64,000 bases of DNA from Marinimicrobium sp. C6131 (GTDB taxonomy: Bacteria > Pseudomonadota > Gammaproteobacteria > Pseudomonadales > Cellvibrionaceae): positions 3,720,001 to 3,784,000 of the forward strand of contig NZ_CP110629.1 in the NCBI RefSeq assembly GCF_026153455.1. Direction: 5' to 3'. The position numbers and the translations under genes are program-made. The notes beneath the pieces were generated by a model. The model searched no databases. It was not told where the DNA came from and saw only the letters and a program-made list of their open reading frames with translations. Of the stretch, positions 1 through 8,730 are shown piece by piece (the first letter of the stretch is position 1; each line of letters opens with the position of its first letter).

Positions 1-822
1 CCACCCGTCCACTTCGGAAACGCGGTGTACTTGCTCGCCGTCCCAGTATCCGTAGCCGCCGACGCCCAGGGCATCGCCGACCTTGAGAATGTCCATGCCC
101 CAGTCGGCCGGCTCGTGGTAGGAGTCGTAGCCGTCCTGACCGACATCCTGCAGAACCATGTCGTGGGTTTTCTTGCCGAAAATATCGAAGCCGTTGCGCC
201 AGTCGAGGTAGACCCGATAACCCACCCGGTCCGACTCGATGCCGGGGCCCTCGTAGCGGATATAGTAGGAGTGATCAGAGTGCTCTTCCGGCGGCGTCAG
301 GCGGTCGACATTTTCAAACTCGCCGCCGACATACTCGTACATGCCTTCACGGTTTTCATCGGAATGGGGCTGCCATTCGCCGCCGACCCTATGGGAAATT
401 TCCGCCTGTGTGCGCTTGGCCACCGCCGGCGCCTGACTGGCGAGCCCGCGATCAATAATCAGTTCAATGTGGCCTGCCGCGGGGAGATTGACCAGCGTGA
501 GCAGGCCGTCTTTCTGTCCATCGCCGTCACGATCAATGAGCTGCGTGGCGACAGGAGTCCCGTTTACGGTGGCACCGAGTTCGCTGCTCAGGGCGTCCTG
601 ATGCGTCAATCCGAGCTCGTCAAAGCTGACATAAAAGGGTTCATCGCTGAGGGCGCGGCTCAGGGCGTTGGACAACTGGACCTGGGCGACCGGGGCCGCC
701 TGGGCCTGTGTTGGCTCGGGGCTCGGCGTTTTCGGTTCGGTGGTGGGGGACTCCTGGCTGCAGCCAGCCAGCGCGGCCGCCGCTACCAATAGCGTGCCGG
801 AAAGCGGTGGGTATTTCAGCAT
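1..822 (-). CDS. DUF4861-like lipoprotein, C-terminus cut by window edge
   Basis: The ATG at 822 follows a good ribosome site (AAGGTG). The first 274 codons are open to the window edge. The N-terminus has a hydrophobic stretch ending in ALAGCS, a lipoprotein signal, followed by a Pro/Thr/Glu-rich linker. The body, with stretches such as YYIRYEGPGIESDRVGYRVY and KKTHDMVLQDVG, resembles DUF4861 proteins. These are secreted proteins of unknown activity often found beside pectin or alginate degradation genes. The neighbouring uronate genes fit a role in pectin breakdown, but no catalytic function can be assigned. The family call comes from recognition, not from a search. Confidence 0.7.
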   Translation of the reverse strand, partial: MLKYPPLSGTLLVAAAALAGCSQESPTTEPKTPSPEPTQAQAAPVAQVQLSNALSRALSDEPFYVSFDELGLTHQDALSSELGATVNGTPVATQLIDRDGDGQKDGLLTLVNLPAAGHIELIIDRGLASQAPAVAKRTQAEISHRVGGEWQPHSDENREGMYEYVGGEFENVDRLTPPEEHSDHSYYIRYEGPGIESDRVGYRVYLDWRNGFDIFGKKTHDMVLQDVGQDGYDSYHEPADWGMDILKVGDALGVGGYGYWDGEQVHRVSEVDGW

Positions 823-1474
823 AGTTATCACCTTTCTGGTCTCTCTTTTTGAATGTGCTTTTAGTTATTGGCCGGATTTCGCCCGTCTCTTGTCGGGAAC
901 TGAAGCTCGAGTCGGGGTGTTCCGTGGAAGGGGGTCTGTCCCTGATCCGGATGCCCGATAACCGGTTGATCCGGGCACGACCTCACCCGCCAGCGGTTGT
1001 ACCGCTGGCGGGGTCTTGGCCTTATTGGTTGATGTCCCCAAAGATCGGCTCTGGTGGCCTTTGATTTCGGGGGTGCTCGAAACCGACACTGCTTGCAGGT
1101 TGGTTGCCGAGCGATTGGAGCGGTCTCTCTCACCGTGTATATACCGGTCGGTATATACATTTGCCCCACTTCTCTCCCTCTTGCCTCTTTACATCGTCGC
1201 ACGAGAGGCTCGAGCACCCGGTCATTGGATGTTTTTGGGTTGCTCGATACCGCTGGCATTCAGACTCTTCCGGATTGGCCGCACGCAGAACGGAAAATAC
1301 GAACGGTTCGTGATAACGGTCTGTCGTTAGAGTCTTGCAATTTCCTCTGCGGAAATGCGTATGCCGTTATGCAGTGGATTCATTCTGGTACGGCCCGACG
1401 GGAAAATCAAGGCCGCAGAACAATTTTTTTCCTTTAATCTGCATTATTTTAGTTTGACTATTTCGGTATTTCTT
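823..1474. other. Non-coding region upstream of the DUF4861 gene
   Basis: No credible gene is seen here. Short open frames on both strands lack ribosome sites and recognisable protein. The stretch is followed by AT-rich DNA carrying the uxaA control elements and should include the promoter of the leftward DUF4861 gene. One clear palindrome at 1136-1159 is listed separately. Confidence 0.5.
1136..1159. promoter_or_regulatory. 24-bp palindrome, TetR-type operator-like
   Basis: Perfect 10-bp arms TGTATATACC and GGTATATACA flank the centre GGTC. The inner ACCGGTCGGT resembles operators of TetR-family repressors. It lies about 310 bp upstream of the leftward DUF4861 gene and 340 bp before the first uxaA operator. 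The cognate regulator is not in the window, so the assignment is inferred from symmetry alone. Confidence 0.4.
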
Positions 1475-1521
1475 ATGTAAACGGTTGCATATAATTTTAT
1501 TTGTATCTGTAATCGTTTACA
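1475..1521. promoter_or_regulatory. Pair of LacI-family operator-like sites over a TATAAT box
   Basis: ATGTAAACGGTTGCAT (1475-1490) and TGTAATCGTTTACA (1508-1521) are near-palindromes with the central CG typical of LacI-family operators. Their starts are about three helical turns apart. A TATAAT hexamer at 1490-1495 abuts the first site, so a bound repressor would block a rightward promoter. No LacI-type gene is in the window. Confidence 0.5.
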
Positions 1522-1618
1522 TTTTGCGTGAACTTCGGAATGAGACGGTTTCATGGCTTTGATGGCGGGTCTTTCACAAAAAAATTAACGGATGAGCTTG
1601 CTCCTAACGCAATGTGTA

Positions 1619-1675
1619 TGACAGCGATGTCAATTGGGATGAGCCGCCCCTTTTGAGCAAATGACAACGCTGTCA
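1619..1675. promoter_or_regulatory. Second operator pair, TGACA-RCG-NTGTCA type
   Basis: TGACAGCGATGTCA (1619-1632) and TGACAACGCTGTCA (1662-1675) are 14-bp palindromes of one consensus, 43 bp (about four helical turns) apart. They look like sites for a second LacI-family regulator. A one-mismatch copy occurs at 11575-11588 between kdgK and uxuB, which suggests a common uronate regulator. Confidence 0.5.
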
Positions 1676-1799
1676 GATTGCGTTTTCCGAAATTTTTCCA
1701 GGCGGGACTTCTCCGTTGAGTGCGTCTGATGGTTGCGGTGTCCGCTTTGTCGGTGCTAAATTTGATCCCGGTATTGACCGAATACCATTGCCGATTTTT

Positions 1800-1826
1800 C
1801 AGGCGCCGCAAGGCGCCTGTTTTTTT
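1800..1826 (+). terminator. Intrinsic terminator in the uxaA leader
   Basis: Perfect 8-bp stem CAGGCGCC / GGCGCCTG with a GCAA tetraloop, followed by seven T residues. It lies downstream of the operator-rich promoter region and about 175 bp before uxaA, with no gene ending here. It may end a short leader RNA or work as an attenuator. Confidence 0.75.
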
Positions 1827-2000
1827 CTGTATCTGAAAAAGAGTCCCGAACAACAAAAAGCCCTGGCCCAGCATGGTCCGCGGCGCGGGAAATTGGCAGG
1901 CCGGTCTGGCGGATTCAGGCGGGCTGTTTACCACCGAACGGTTTCTGTTCTGCCAGGTGAGAGTGGCGTCAGAGACTCCAATCTTTGGGTGATCATTATT

Positions 2001-3521
2001 TTGGCGAACATCATTCATCTGCACGAGCGCGATAATGTTGGCGTGTGTAAAGGGGCTATTCCGGCGGGTACGGCGCTGATTGAACCCGAGTTGACGCTGC
2101 TCGACGATATTCCGGCCATGCATAAAGTCGCGCTGGTGGATATCCCGGAAGGACAGCCTATATTGAAATACGGCCAGGTGATCGGCTTTGCCTCCGGGGC
2201 CATCAAGGCCGGTCAGCATGTACACAGCCATAACTGCAAAATGGGTGAGGCGGAAAAAGACTATGGTTTTTGCCGCAACGCCAGGCCAACGGATTTTGTG
2301 CCCGAGAGTGAGCGCGCCACGTTCCGGGGCTATCGGCGCGCCAATGGCAAGGTCGGGACTCGCAACTACATCGGTATCCTGACCACCGTGAATTGCTCTG
2401 CGACGGTCGCCAAGGCCATCGCCCAGCACTTTACCTTCTCCGGCGAGCTGGACGATTACCCGAATATTGATGGCGTCGTGGCCTTCACCCACGAAACCGG
2501 CTGCGGTATGCGCTCCGATGGTGAAGGGTATGAAACCCTGCGACGCACCTTTGACGGTTATGCTCGTCACCCCAACTTCGGCGGCATTCTCATGGTTGGA
2601 CTCGGCTGCGAAACCATGCAGGTGCGCCGGGTAATGGAAGAAAGCGGCCTGGGGGATACCGATACCTTTCAGGCGTACACCATTCAGGATGTCGGCGGTA
2701 CCCGCAAGGCGATTGAGCGCGGTATCGAGGTGCTGCGCGGCATGTTGACCGGGGTGAATCAGCACACCCGCGAAACTGTTCCGGCCAGCGAGTTGACTCT
2801 GGCGGTCCAGTGCGGCGGTTCAGATGCTTTTTCCGGTATTACCGCCAACCCCGCGCTGGGCGCGGCGGGGGATATTCTGATCCGTCACGGCGGCACCGTC
2901 ATCTACTCGGAGACGCCGGAAATTTTCGGCGCCGAGCACTTGCTGACCCAGCGCGCCAGGACGCCCGAGCTCGCCCAAAAGTTGCTCGATCGCATTGAGT
3001 GGTGGCAGGATTATACGGCGCGCAACGATTTTGAACTGGACAACAACCCCTCTCCCGGCAACAAAGCCGGCGGTTTGACCACCATCATGGAAAAGTCTCT
3101 GGGGGCTCAGGCCAAGAGTGGCTCCACCGAAATGGTGGGTGTGTACCTGTACGGGGAAGAGGTGAAAGAAAAGGGGCTGGTGTTCATGGATAGCCCCGGG
3201 TTTGACCCTGTGTCGGTTACCGGGCAGGTTGCCTCGGGCGCCAACGTGGTATGCTTTACCACCGGTCGCGGTTCCGCATTTGGTTTCAAGCCCGCGCCGA
3301 GTCTGAAGCTGGCCAGCAATTCCGAGCTGTATCAGCGGATGCAGGAAGACATTGATATCAATTGCGGTGGTATTCTGGATGGTGAGAAAACCCTGCAGGA
3401 ATGCGCCGAAGAAATCTTCCGGGTCGTACTCGCGACGGCCTCGGGAGAGCTGACCCAGAGCGAGAAACTCGGGTACGGTGATAATGAGTTCAACCCCTGG
3501 AAAATAGGGGCCGTGGTGTAG
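2001..3521 (+). CDS. uxaA: Altronate dehydratase, UxaA family
   Basis: About 506 residues, matching the full-length family, which dehydrates D-altronate to 2-keto-3-deoxygluconate (KDG) in galacturonate catabolism. The N-terminal SAF-type domain (IIHLHERDNVGV, LKYGQVIGFA, AGQHVHSHN) is followed by the large catalytic domain (RRANGKVGTRNYIGILTTVNC, HETGCGM, MVGLGCE, SGITANPALG). The reading frame stays open upstream to 1716, but that part crosses the terminator and does not resemble the family. The TTG at 2001 has GGTGA seven bases upstream and gives the usual N-terminus. A GTG at 1989 is the alternative. KdgK, encoded at 10.5 kb, would phosphorylate the product. A related sugar-acid dehydratase is possible. 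Confidence 0.88.
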   Translation: MANIIHLHERDNVGVCKGAIPAGTALIEPELTLLDDIPAMHKVALVDIPEGQPILKYGQVIGFASGAIKAGQHVHSHNCKMGEAEKDYGFCRNARPTDFVPESERATFRGYRRANGKVGTRNYIGILTTVNCSATVAKAIAQHFTFSGELDDYPNIDGVVAFTHETGCGMRSDGEGYETLRRTFDGYARHPNFGGILMVGLGCETMQVRRVMEESGLGDTDTFQAYTIQDVGGTRKAIERGIEVLRGMLTGVNQHTRETVPASELTLAVQCGGSDAFSGITANPALGAAGDILIRHGGTVIYSETPEIFGAEHLLTQRARTPELAQKLLDRIEWWQDYTARNDFELDNNPSPGNKAGGLTTIMEKSLGAQAKSGSTEMVGVYLYGEEVKEKGLVFMDSPGFDPVSVTGQVASGANVVCFTTGRGSAFGFKPAPSLKLASNSELYQRMQEDIDINCGGILDGEKTLQECAEEIFRVVLATASGELTQSEKLGYGDNEFNPWKIGAVV

Positions 3522-3789
3522 GAGATCAATCCGGGGGTCCAAAGGGCACCCACAGAACGCGGATCAACGGAGGAGAGCGCCCCGGGAGGTGAGAGACCCG
3601 GTGTGTTCTCCGCGCAGGACCAAGGCGATATAACGCCGGCTGACGCACTCCGTTGACTCCAGACAACAAAAAACGAGGCCCTGATACCCTCAGGCGCCCG
3701 TTGATTAGGACATCATTCCGTCTAATCCCCACCTTTTGCGGGAAAAGCGGCTATGTTTAATGGTGTCTATCACTTGAGGGAGACGTTTC

Positions 3790-4944
<1,155 letters not shown>

Positions 4945-4954
4945 GGGGGCCGTC

Positions 4955-5239
4955 ATGGAAGCCAATTTCATTCAGCAGTTATCCATTTTCGTGCTGGCGA
5001 TTTTCGTCGGCTACTACGTCGTCTGGAGTGTCACCCCGGCACTGCACACCCCGCTGATGGCTGTCACCAACGCCATCTCCAGTGTGATCATTGTGGGCGC
5101 GTTGATCGCCGCCGGCCCCGAGAGCATGAGCCTGTCCAAAGCCCTGGGCTTTGTGGCCATGACGCTGGCCGCGATCAATATCTTCGGTGGCTTTACCGTC
5201 ACCCAACGCATGCTCGCCATGTACAAGAAGAAAAAGTAA
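4955..5239 (+). CDS. pntAB: NAD(P) transhydrogenase subunit alpha, part 2
   Basis: 94 residues forming the membrane portion of the alpha subunit. Three hydrophobic segments are visible: FIQQLSIFVLAIFVGYYVVW, AISSVIIVGALIAAGP, and ALGFVAMTLAAINIFGGF with the trailing TVTQRMLAMY. The C-terminus is lysine-rich (YKKKK), as is usual for this subunit. It begins 10 bp after pntAA and ends 12 bp before pntB. Together with PntB it forms the proton channel of the inner-membrane transhydrogenase. Confidence 0.95.
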   Translation: MEANFIQQLSIFVLAIFVGYYVVWSVTPALHTPLMAVTNAISSVIIVGALIAAGPESMSLSKALGFVAMTLAAINIFGGFTVTQRMLAMYKKKK

Positions 5240-5251
5240 CCGGGGGAACTT

Positions 5252-6658
5252 ATGACTGAACTACACGCGAATCTGACCTCGCTGGCCTATCTGGTCGCGG
5301 CGGTCCTGTTTATCATGGCCCTGCGCGGCCTGTCCTCGCCGGAAACCTCACGGACCGGCAACATCTGCGGCATGCTCGGTATGCTGATTGCGGTGGTGAC
5401 CACCGTGTTCAGCCCGGAAGTGCAATCCTACGAATGGATTGTGGCGGCCCTGGTACTGGGCGCGGTGATCGGTATCACCATCGCCCGGCGCATCGCCATG
5501 ACTGCGATGCCGCAACTGGTGGCGGCTTTTCACAGCCTGGTGGGTATGGCCGCCGTGTTGGTCGCCGGAGCGGCTTTTACCAATCCAGGCGCGTTTGATC
5601 TGGTGGGCTCCACCGGCGACATTTTTATCGCCAGTCGCGTTGAGATGGCCCTGGGCGTCGTGATCGGTGCCATCACCTTTTCCGGGTCCGTGATTGCCTT
5701 CACCAAACTGCAGGGCCTGGTCTCTGGCGCGCCGGTGTCTTTTGGTGGCCAGCATTTTCTGAACGCATTGCTGGGTCTGGTGATTCTCGGGTTGATCGTC
5801 TACTTCTGCATCGATCAGCAGCCCTGGATTTTCTGGACCATGACCGCCCTGGCGTTCATCATCGGCGTGCTGATCATCATCCCCATCGGTGGTGCCGACA
5901 TGCCGGTGGTGGTCTCCATGCTCAACTCCTATTCCGGCTGGGCGGCGGCGGGTATCGGTTTTACCCTGAAGAACGATGCTCTGATCGTCACCGGCGCTCT
6001 GGTGGGGTCTTCGGGCGCGATTCTGTCCTACATCATGTGTAAAGGCATGAACCGTTCCTTCTTCAATGTGATTCTCGGTGGCTTTGGTGGCGATTCGTCC
6101 GCTGGTGGTCCCGCGGGCGCGGCGGATGATCGTCCGGTCAAGCAGGGCAGCGCGGAAGATGCGGCCTTCATCATGAAAAACGCCGGCTCGGTCATCATCG
6201 TGCCTGGCTACGGTATGGCGGTTGCCCAGGCTCAGCACGCGCTGCGTGAAATGTGCGATGAGCTGAAGGAGGCGGGTGTGACGATCAAGTATGCGATTCA
6301 TCCGGTGGCGGGTCGTATGCCCGGTCACATGAACGTATTGCTGGCGGAAGCGAATGTACCTTATGACGAGGTGTTCGAGCTGGAGGATATCAACAGCGAG
6401 TTCCAGACTACAGACGTCGCCTTTGTGATCGGCGCCAACGATGTGACCAACCCGGCGGCGAAGACTGATCCGGCGAGCCCGATTTACGGTATGCCGATTC
6501 TGGATGTGGAGAAGGCGAAGACGGTACTGTTCGTCAAGCGCGGTATGTCGGCGGGTTATGCCGGAGTGCAGAATGAGTTGTTCTACAAGGACAACACCAT
6601 GATGCTGTTCGGTGACGCCAAGAAAATGGTTGAGACGATTCTTCGTAACCTTGACTAA
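5252..6658 (+). CDS. pntB: NAD(P) transhydrogenase subunit beta
   Basis: 468 residues. The N-terminal half consists of multiple membrane helices. The C-terminal domain III binds NADP(H), with the signatures VIIVPGYGMAVAQAQHALRE, IHPVAGRMPGHMNVLLAEA and FVIGANDVTNPAAKTDPASPIYGMPILDV. It completes the operon. Length and motifs are standard. Just downstream lies the first palindromic repeat pair instead of a simple terminator. Confidence 0.96.
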   Translation: MTELHANLTSLAYLVAAVLFIMALRGLSSPETSRTGNICGMLGMLIAVVTTVFSPEVQSYEWIVAALVLGAVIGITIARRIAMTAMPQLVAAFHSLVGMAAVLVAGAAFTNPGAFDLVGSTGDIFIASRVEMALGVVIGAITFSGSVIAFTKLQGLVSGAPVSFGGQHFLNALLGLVILGLIVYFCIDQQPWIFWTMTALAFIIGVLIIIPIGGADMPVVVSMLNSYSGWAAAGIGFTLKNDALIVTGALVGSSGAILSYIMCKGMNRSFFNVILGGFGGDSSAGGPAGAADDRPVKQGSAEDAAFIMKNAGSVIIVPGYGMAVAQAQHALREMCDELKEAGVTIKYAIHPVAGRMPGHMNVLLAEANVPYDEVFELEDINSEFQTTDVAFVIGANDVTNPAAKTDPASPIYGMPILDVEKAKTVLFVKRGMSAGYAGVQNELFYKDNTMMLFGDAKKMVETILRNLD

Positions 6659-6685
6659 GTTGGGTGGTCTTTCGGTTTCGGGGGT

Positions 6686-6788
6686 GGGTGCGGGGCATAC
6701 CGGTTCAAGACACGCCGTACATACATCCCTGTAGGCTCGGATCGCGGGTCCCCCGCTCTACGGTCTTGAACCGGTATGCCCCGCACCC
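6686..6788 (-). repeat. Long-stem palindromic element A
   Basis: The 26-base arms 6686-6711 and 6763-6788 are perfectly complementary. They enclose a 51-base apical region containing the mini-hairpin GCGGG-GGA-CCCGC. Read on the minus strand, the apical region starts CGTAGAGCGGGGGACC and ends ACGGCGT, matching element B in reverse orientation. A and B form an inverted pair with 101 bp between them. The stem contains GGGGCATACCGGTTCAAGAC. No transposase gene is nearby. Confidence 0.8.
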
Positions 6789-6889
6789 GCGTACCGATTG
6801 GTAGAGGTAACGACTTAAGTGGCTGCGATAACCTCTCAGTGTTGTGACGTTAAAGAACATACAATGACGAAAGGTTTCTGCCCAAGTGA

Positions 6890-7051
6890 GGGCTGCCATG
6901 GGGTACACCGTTTCGGGACCGTAGAGCGGGGGACCCGCGATCCGAGCCCCCAGGGGCCGCTCCTTGGCATCCATGCCATCGCGGCATTAGTGAATCCGTT
7001 CACGTCATGGGTTTACGGCGTGTCCCGAAACGGTGTACCCCATGGCAGCCC
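6890..7051 (+). repeat. Long-stem palindromic element B
   Basis: The 30-base arms 6890-6919 and 7022-7051 are perfectly complementary. They contain GGGGTACACCGTTTCGGGAC, related to but different from the stem of A. The 102-base apical region shares its first ~29 bases and its end with A but carries about 51 extra bases in the middle. It forms an inverted pair with A in the gap between pntB and the TRAP genes. The region encodes no credible protein. Confidence 0.8.
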
Positions 7052-7185
7052 GGATTCGAAGCTCCCAAGTTCAAAACACCGAAGTCAAGGACGGTCAGTA
7101 TCCAAAATTGGCAAGCAAGGTTTAATTGAGAGAGGGTAGGCTGCCCTGTATCATGGTCAGCCCGACAATAAGAGAGAAGGTCATT

Positions 7186-8178
7186 ATGCAATCAAACCAA
7201 CCAAACACCTGGCGGCGGATGCTCGGTTGCATCGCCGTTGCCATCGGCCTGGCCGGTTGTGACGCCGTGGTGGACGACACCGTCTACATGAAAATGGGGC
7301 ATGACCTCGATCGAAGCACGCCCGTGCACAAAGCCATGGTCCACATGGCCGACCGGTTGCATGAACTGTCGGACGGAAGCGTTCAGCTTGAAGTCTATTC
7401 CAATGGCCAGCTCGGTTCCGAACGGGAGCTGATTGAACTGCTCCAGATCGGCAGCCTGGCCATGACCAAAGTCTCCGCCAGTCCGATGGAAAGCTTCGTG
7501 CCGGAAATGAAAGTGTTCAGCCTGCCTTACGTATTCAGGGATCACGAACACTTCTGGGAGTTTCTCGACAGCGAGGCCGGTATCAGAATGCTCCAGTCCG
7601 GTGCCAGTGTCGGACTGCGGGGCCTGGGTTACTACGATGCGGGCAGTCGTAGCTTTTACACCGTTGGCAAACAAGTACATAGTCCGGAAGACCTGGCCGG
7701 TATGAAAATCCGTGTTCAGGAAAGCCAGACCTCAATGGCGATGGTCAGCGCCCTGGGTGGATCGCCCACGCCCGTCTCCTGGGGTGAACTGTACACCGCC
7801 CTGTCTCAGGGAGTGGTTGACGGGGCGGAGAACAACCCCCCCAGTTTCTTCCTCTCCAAACACTACGAAGTTGCCAAATTCTACTCGCTCAACGAGCACA
7901 CCTATGTGCCGGATGTTGTGTTGATCAGTAACTACGTCTGGAACTCGCTGGATGAACAACAGCAGGCCTGGTTGCAGCAGGCAATGGATGAGTCGGTGAT
8001 CTACCAGAAAAAACTTTGGGCCGAAGCGACCGAACACGCGCTGGAGGAAGTGCAGAAAGCCGGTGTGGAAGTGGTATACCCGGACAAGACGCCGTTTATG
8101 GAGCGTGTCGAACCCATGCATGAAGCGTTGCGCGGTGAACCCGTGTACGAGCTTCTGCAGCAGATCAAATCCATGTGA
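7186..8178 (+). CDS. TRAP transporter substrate-binding protein, DctP family
   Basis: About 330 residues from the ATG at 7186 (ribosome site AGAGAAGG). The N-terminus has a signal ending in IGLAGCD, so it is probably a lipoprotein. DctP-family motifs include MGHDLDRSTPVHKA, SNGQLGSERELIELLQIGSLAM, KIRVQES, WGELYTALSQGVVDGAENNPPSF and FYSLNEHTYVPDVVLIS. It binds an organic acid in the periplasm and passes it to the DctQ and DctM subunits encoded next. The surrounding uronate genes suggest galacturonate or glucuronate as substrate, but the sequence cannot prove this. Confidence 0.93.
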   Translation: MQSNQPNTWRRMLGCIAVAIGLAGCDAVVDDTVYMKMGHDLDRSTPVHKAMVHMADRLHELSDGSVQLEVYSNGQLGSERELIELLQIGSLAMTKVSASPMESFVPEMKVFSLPYVFRDHEHFWEFLDSEAGIRMLQSGASVGLRGLGYYDAGSRSFYTVGKQVHSPEDLAGMKIRVQESQTSMAMVSALGGSPTPVSWGELYTALSQGVVDGAENNPPSFFLSKHYEVAKFYSLNEHTYVPDVVLISNYVWNSLDEQQQAWLQQAMDESVIYQKKLWAEATEHALEEVQKAGVEVVYPDKTPFMERVEPMHEALRGEPVYELLQQIKSM

Positions 8179-8195
8179 GCGCGGAGACGAGACCC

Positions 8196-8693
8196 ATGAA
8201 CAGAGTAATGAGAATGATTGATCGCGCCCTCGCCTGGGTGTTGATGGTACTGATGGCGGTGATGGTGATTGACGTCACCTGGCAGGTGGTCACCCGCTTT
8301 GTTCTGTCCGAGCCCAGCTCCGTGACTGAGGAGCTGGCTCGCTTTCTGTTGATCTGGATCGGGCTTTTGGGGGCCGCTTACGCTTTTCGCGTACGCGCGC
8401 ATCTGGGGCTGGATATCATCACTTCCAGCCTGCCTCGCGAGGCTCAGGTAAAAACCGAAATATTGATCAACGTGCTGTGTTTTGCATTCGCCGCGAGCGT
8501 GATGGTGGTCGGCGGTTTCAAGCTGATGATGCTGACTCTGGATCTGAATCAGATTTCGCCAGCCCTGCAGATTCCGATGGGGTATATCTACAGCGTTGTC
8601 CCCATCAGTGGAATACTGATCTGTCTGTTCGCCATTGATCACATTCGATTGCGCGAAATTCCGGGTGCCAATGAAGACCTGCCCATCGATTAA
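8196..8693 (+). CDS. TRAP transporter small permease, DctQ family
   Basis: About 165 residues with four membrane helices (ALAWVLMVLMAVMVIDVTWQV, FLLIWIGLLGAAYAF, ILINVLCFAFAASVMVVGG, IYSVVPISGILICLFAI). The family signature ELARFLLIWIGLLGAAYAFRVRAHLGLD is present. The ATG at 8196 follows GGAG. An upstream in-frame GTG at 8175 overlaps the end of dctP and is the alternative start. The gene lies between the binding protein and the large permease in one operon. Confidence 0.92.
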   Translation: MNRVMRMIDRALAWVLMVLMAVMVIDVTWQVVTRFVLSEPSSVTEELARFLLIWIGLLGAAYAFRVRAHLGLDIITSSLPREAQVKTEILINVLCFAFAASVMVVGGFKLMMLTLDLNQISPALQIPMGYIYSVVPISGILICLFAIDHIRLREIPGANEDLPID

Positions 8694-8730
8694 CGCTGCC
8701 AGAGAGAACGAATAAGAGAGGCGAACCCCT

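Noticed and set aside
1716..2000. Upstream extension of uxaA
   Set aside because: It would be translated through the intrinsic terminator hairpin and does not match the family N-terminus.
1827..2000. Known riboswitch class in the uxaA leader
   Set aside because: No recognised aptamer motif could be identified by eye; only the upstream terminator is supported.
1551..2765. 404-codon minus-strand frame opposite uxaA and its leader
   Set aside because: It overlaps the terminator and the well-supported uxaA gene and shows no family motif.
6686..7051. Integron attC sites or a CRISPR array
   Set aside because: There is no integrase or cassette pattern, and no regularly spaced direct repeats with unique spacers; the arms are much longer and better paired than attC stems.
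6705..7191. Several open reading frames of 60-106 codons across the A/B palindromes
   Set aside because: They arise from inverted-repeat DNA read in several frames, have no ribosome sites and do not resemble proteins.
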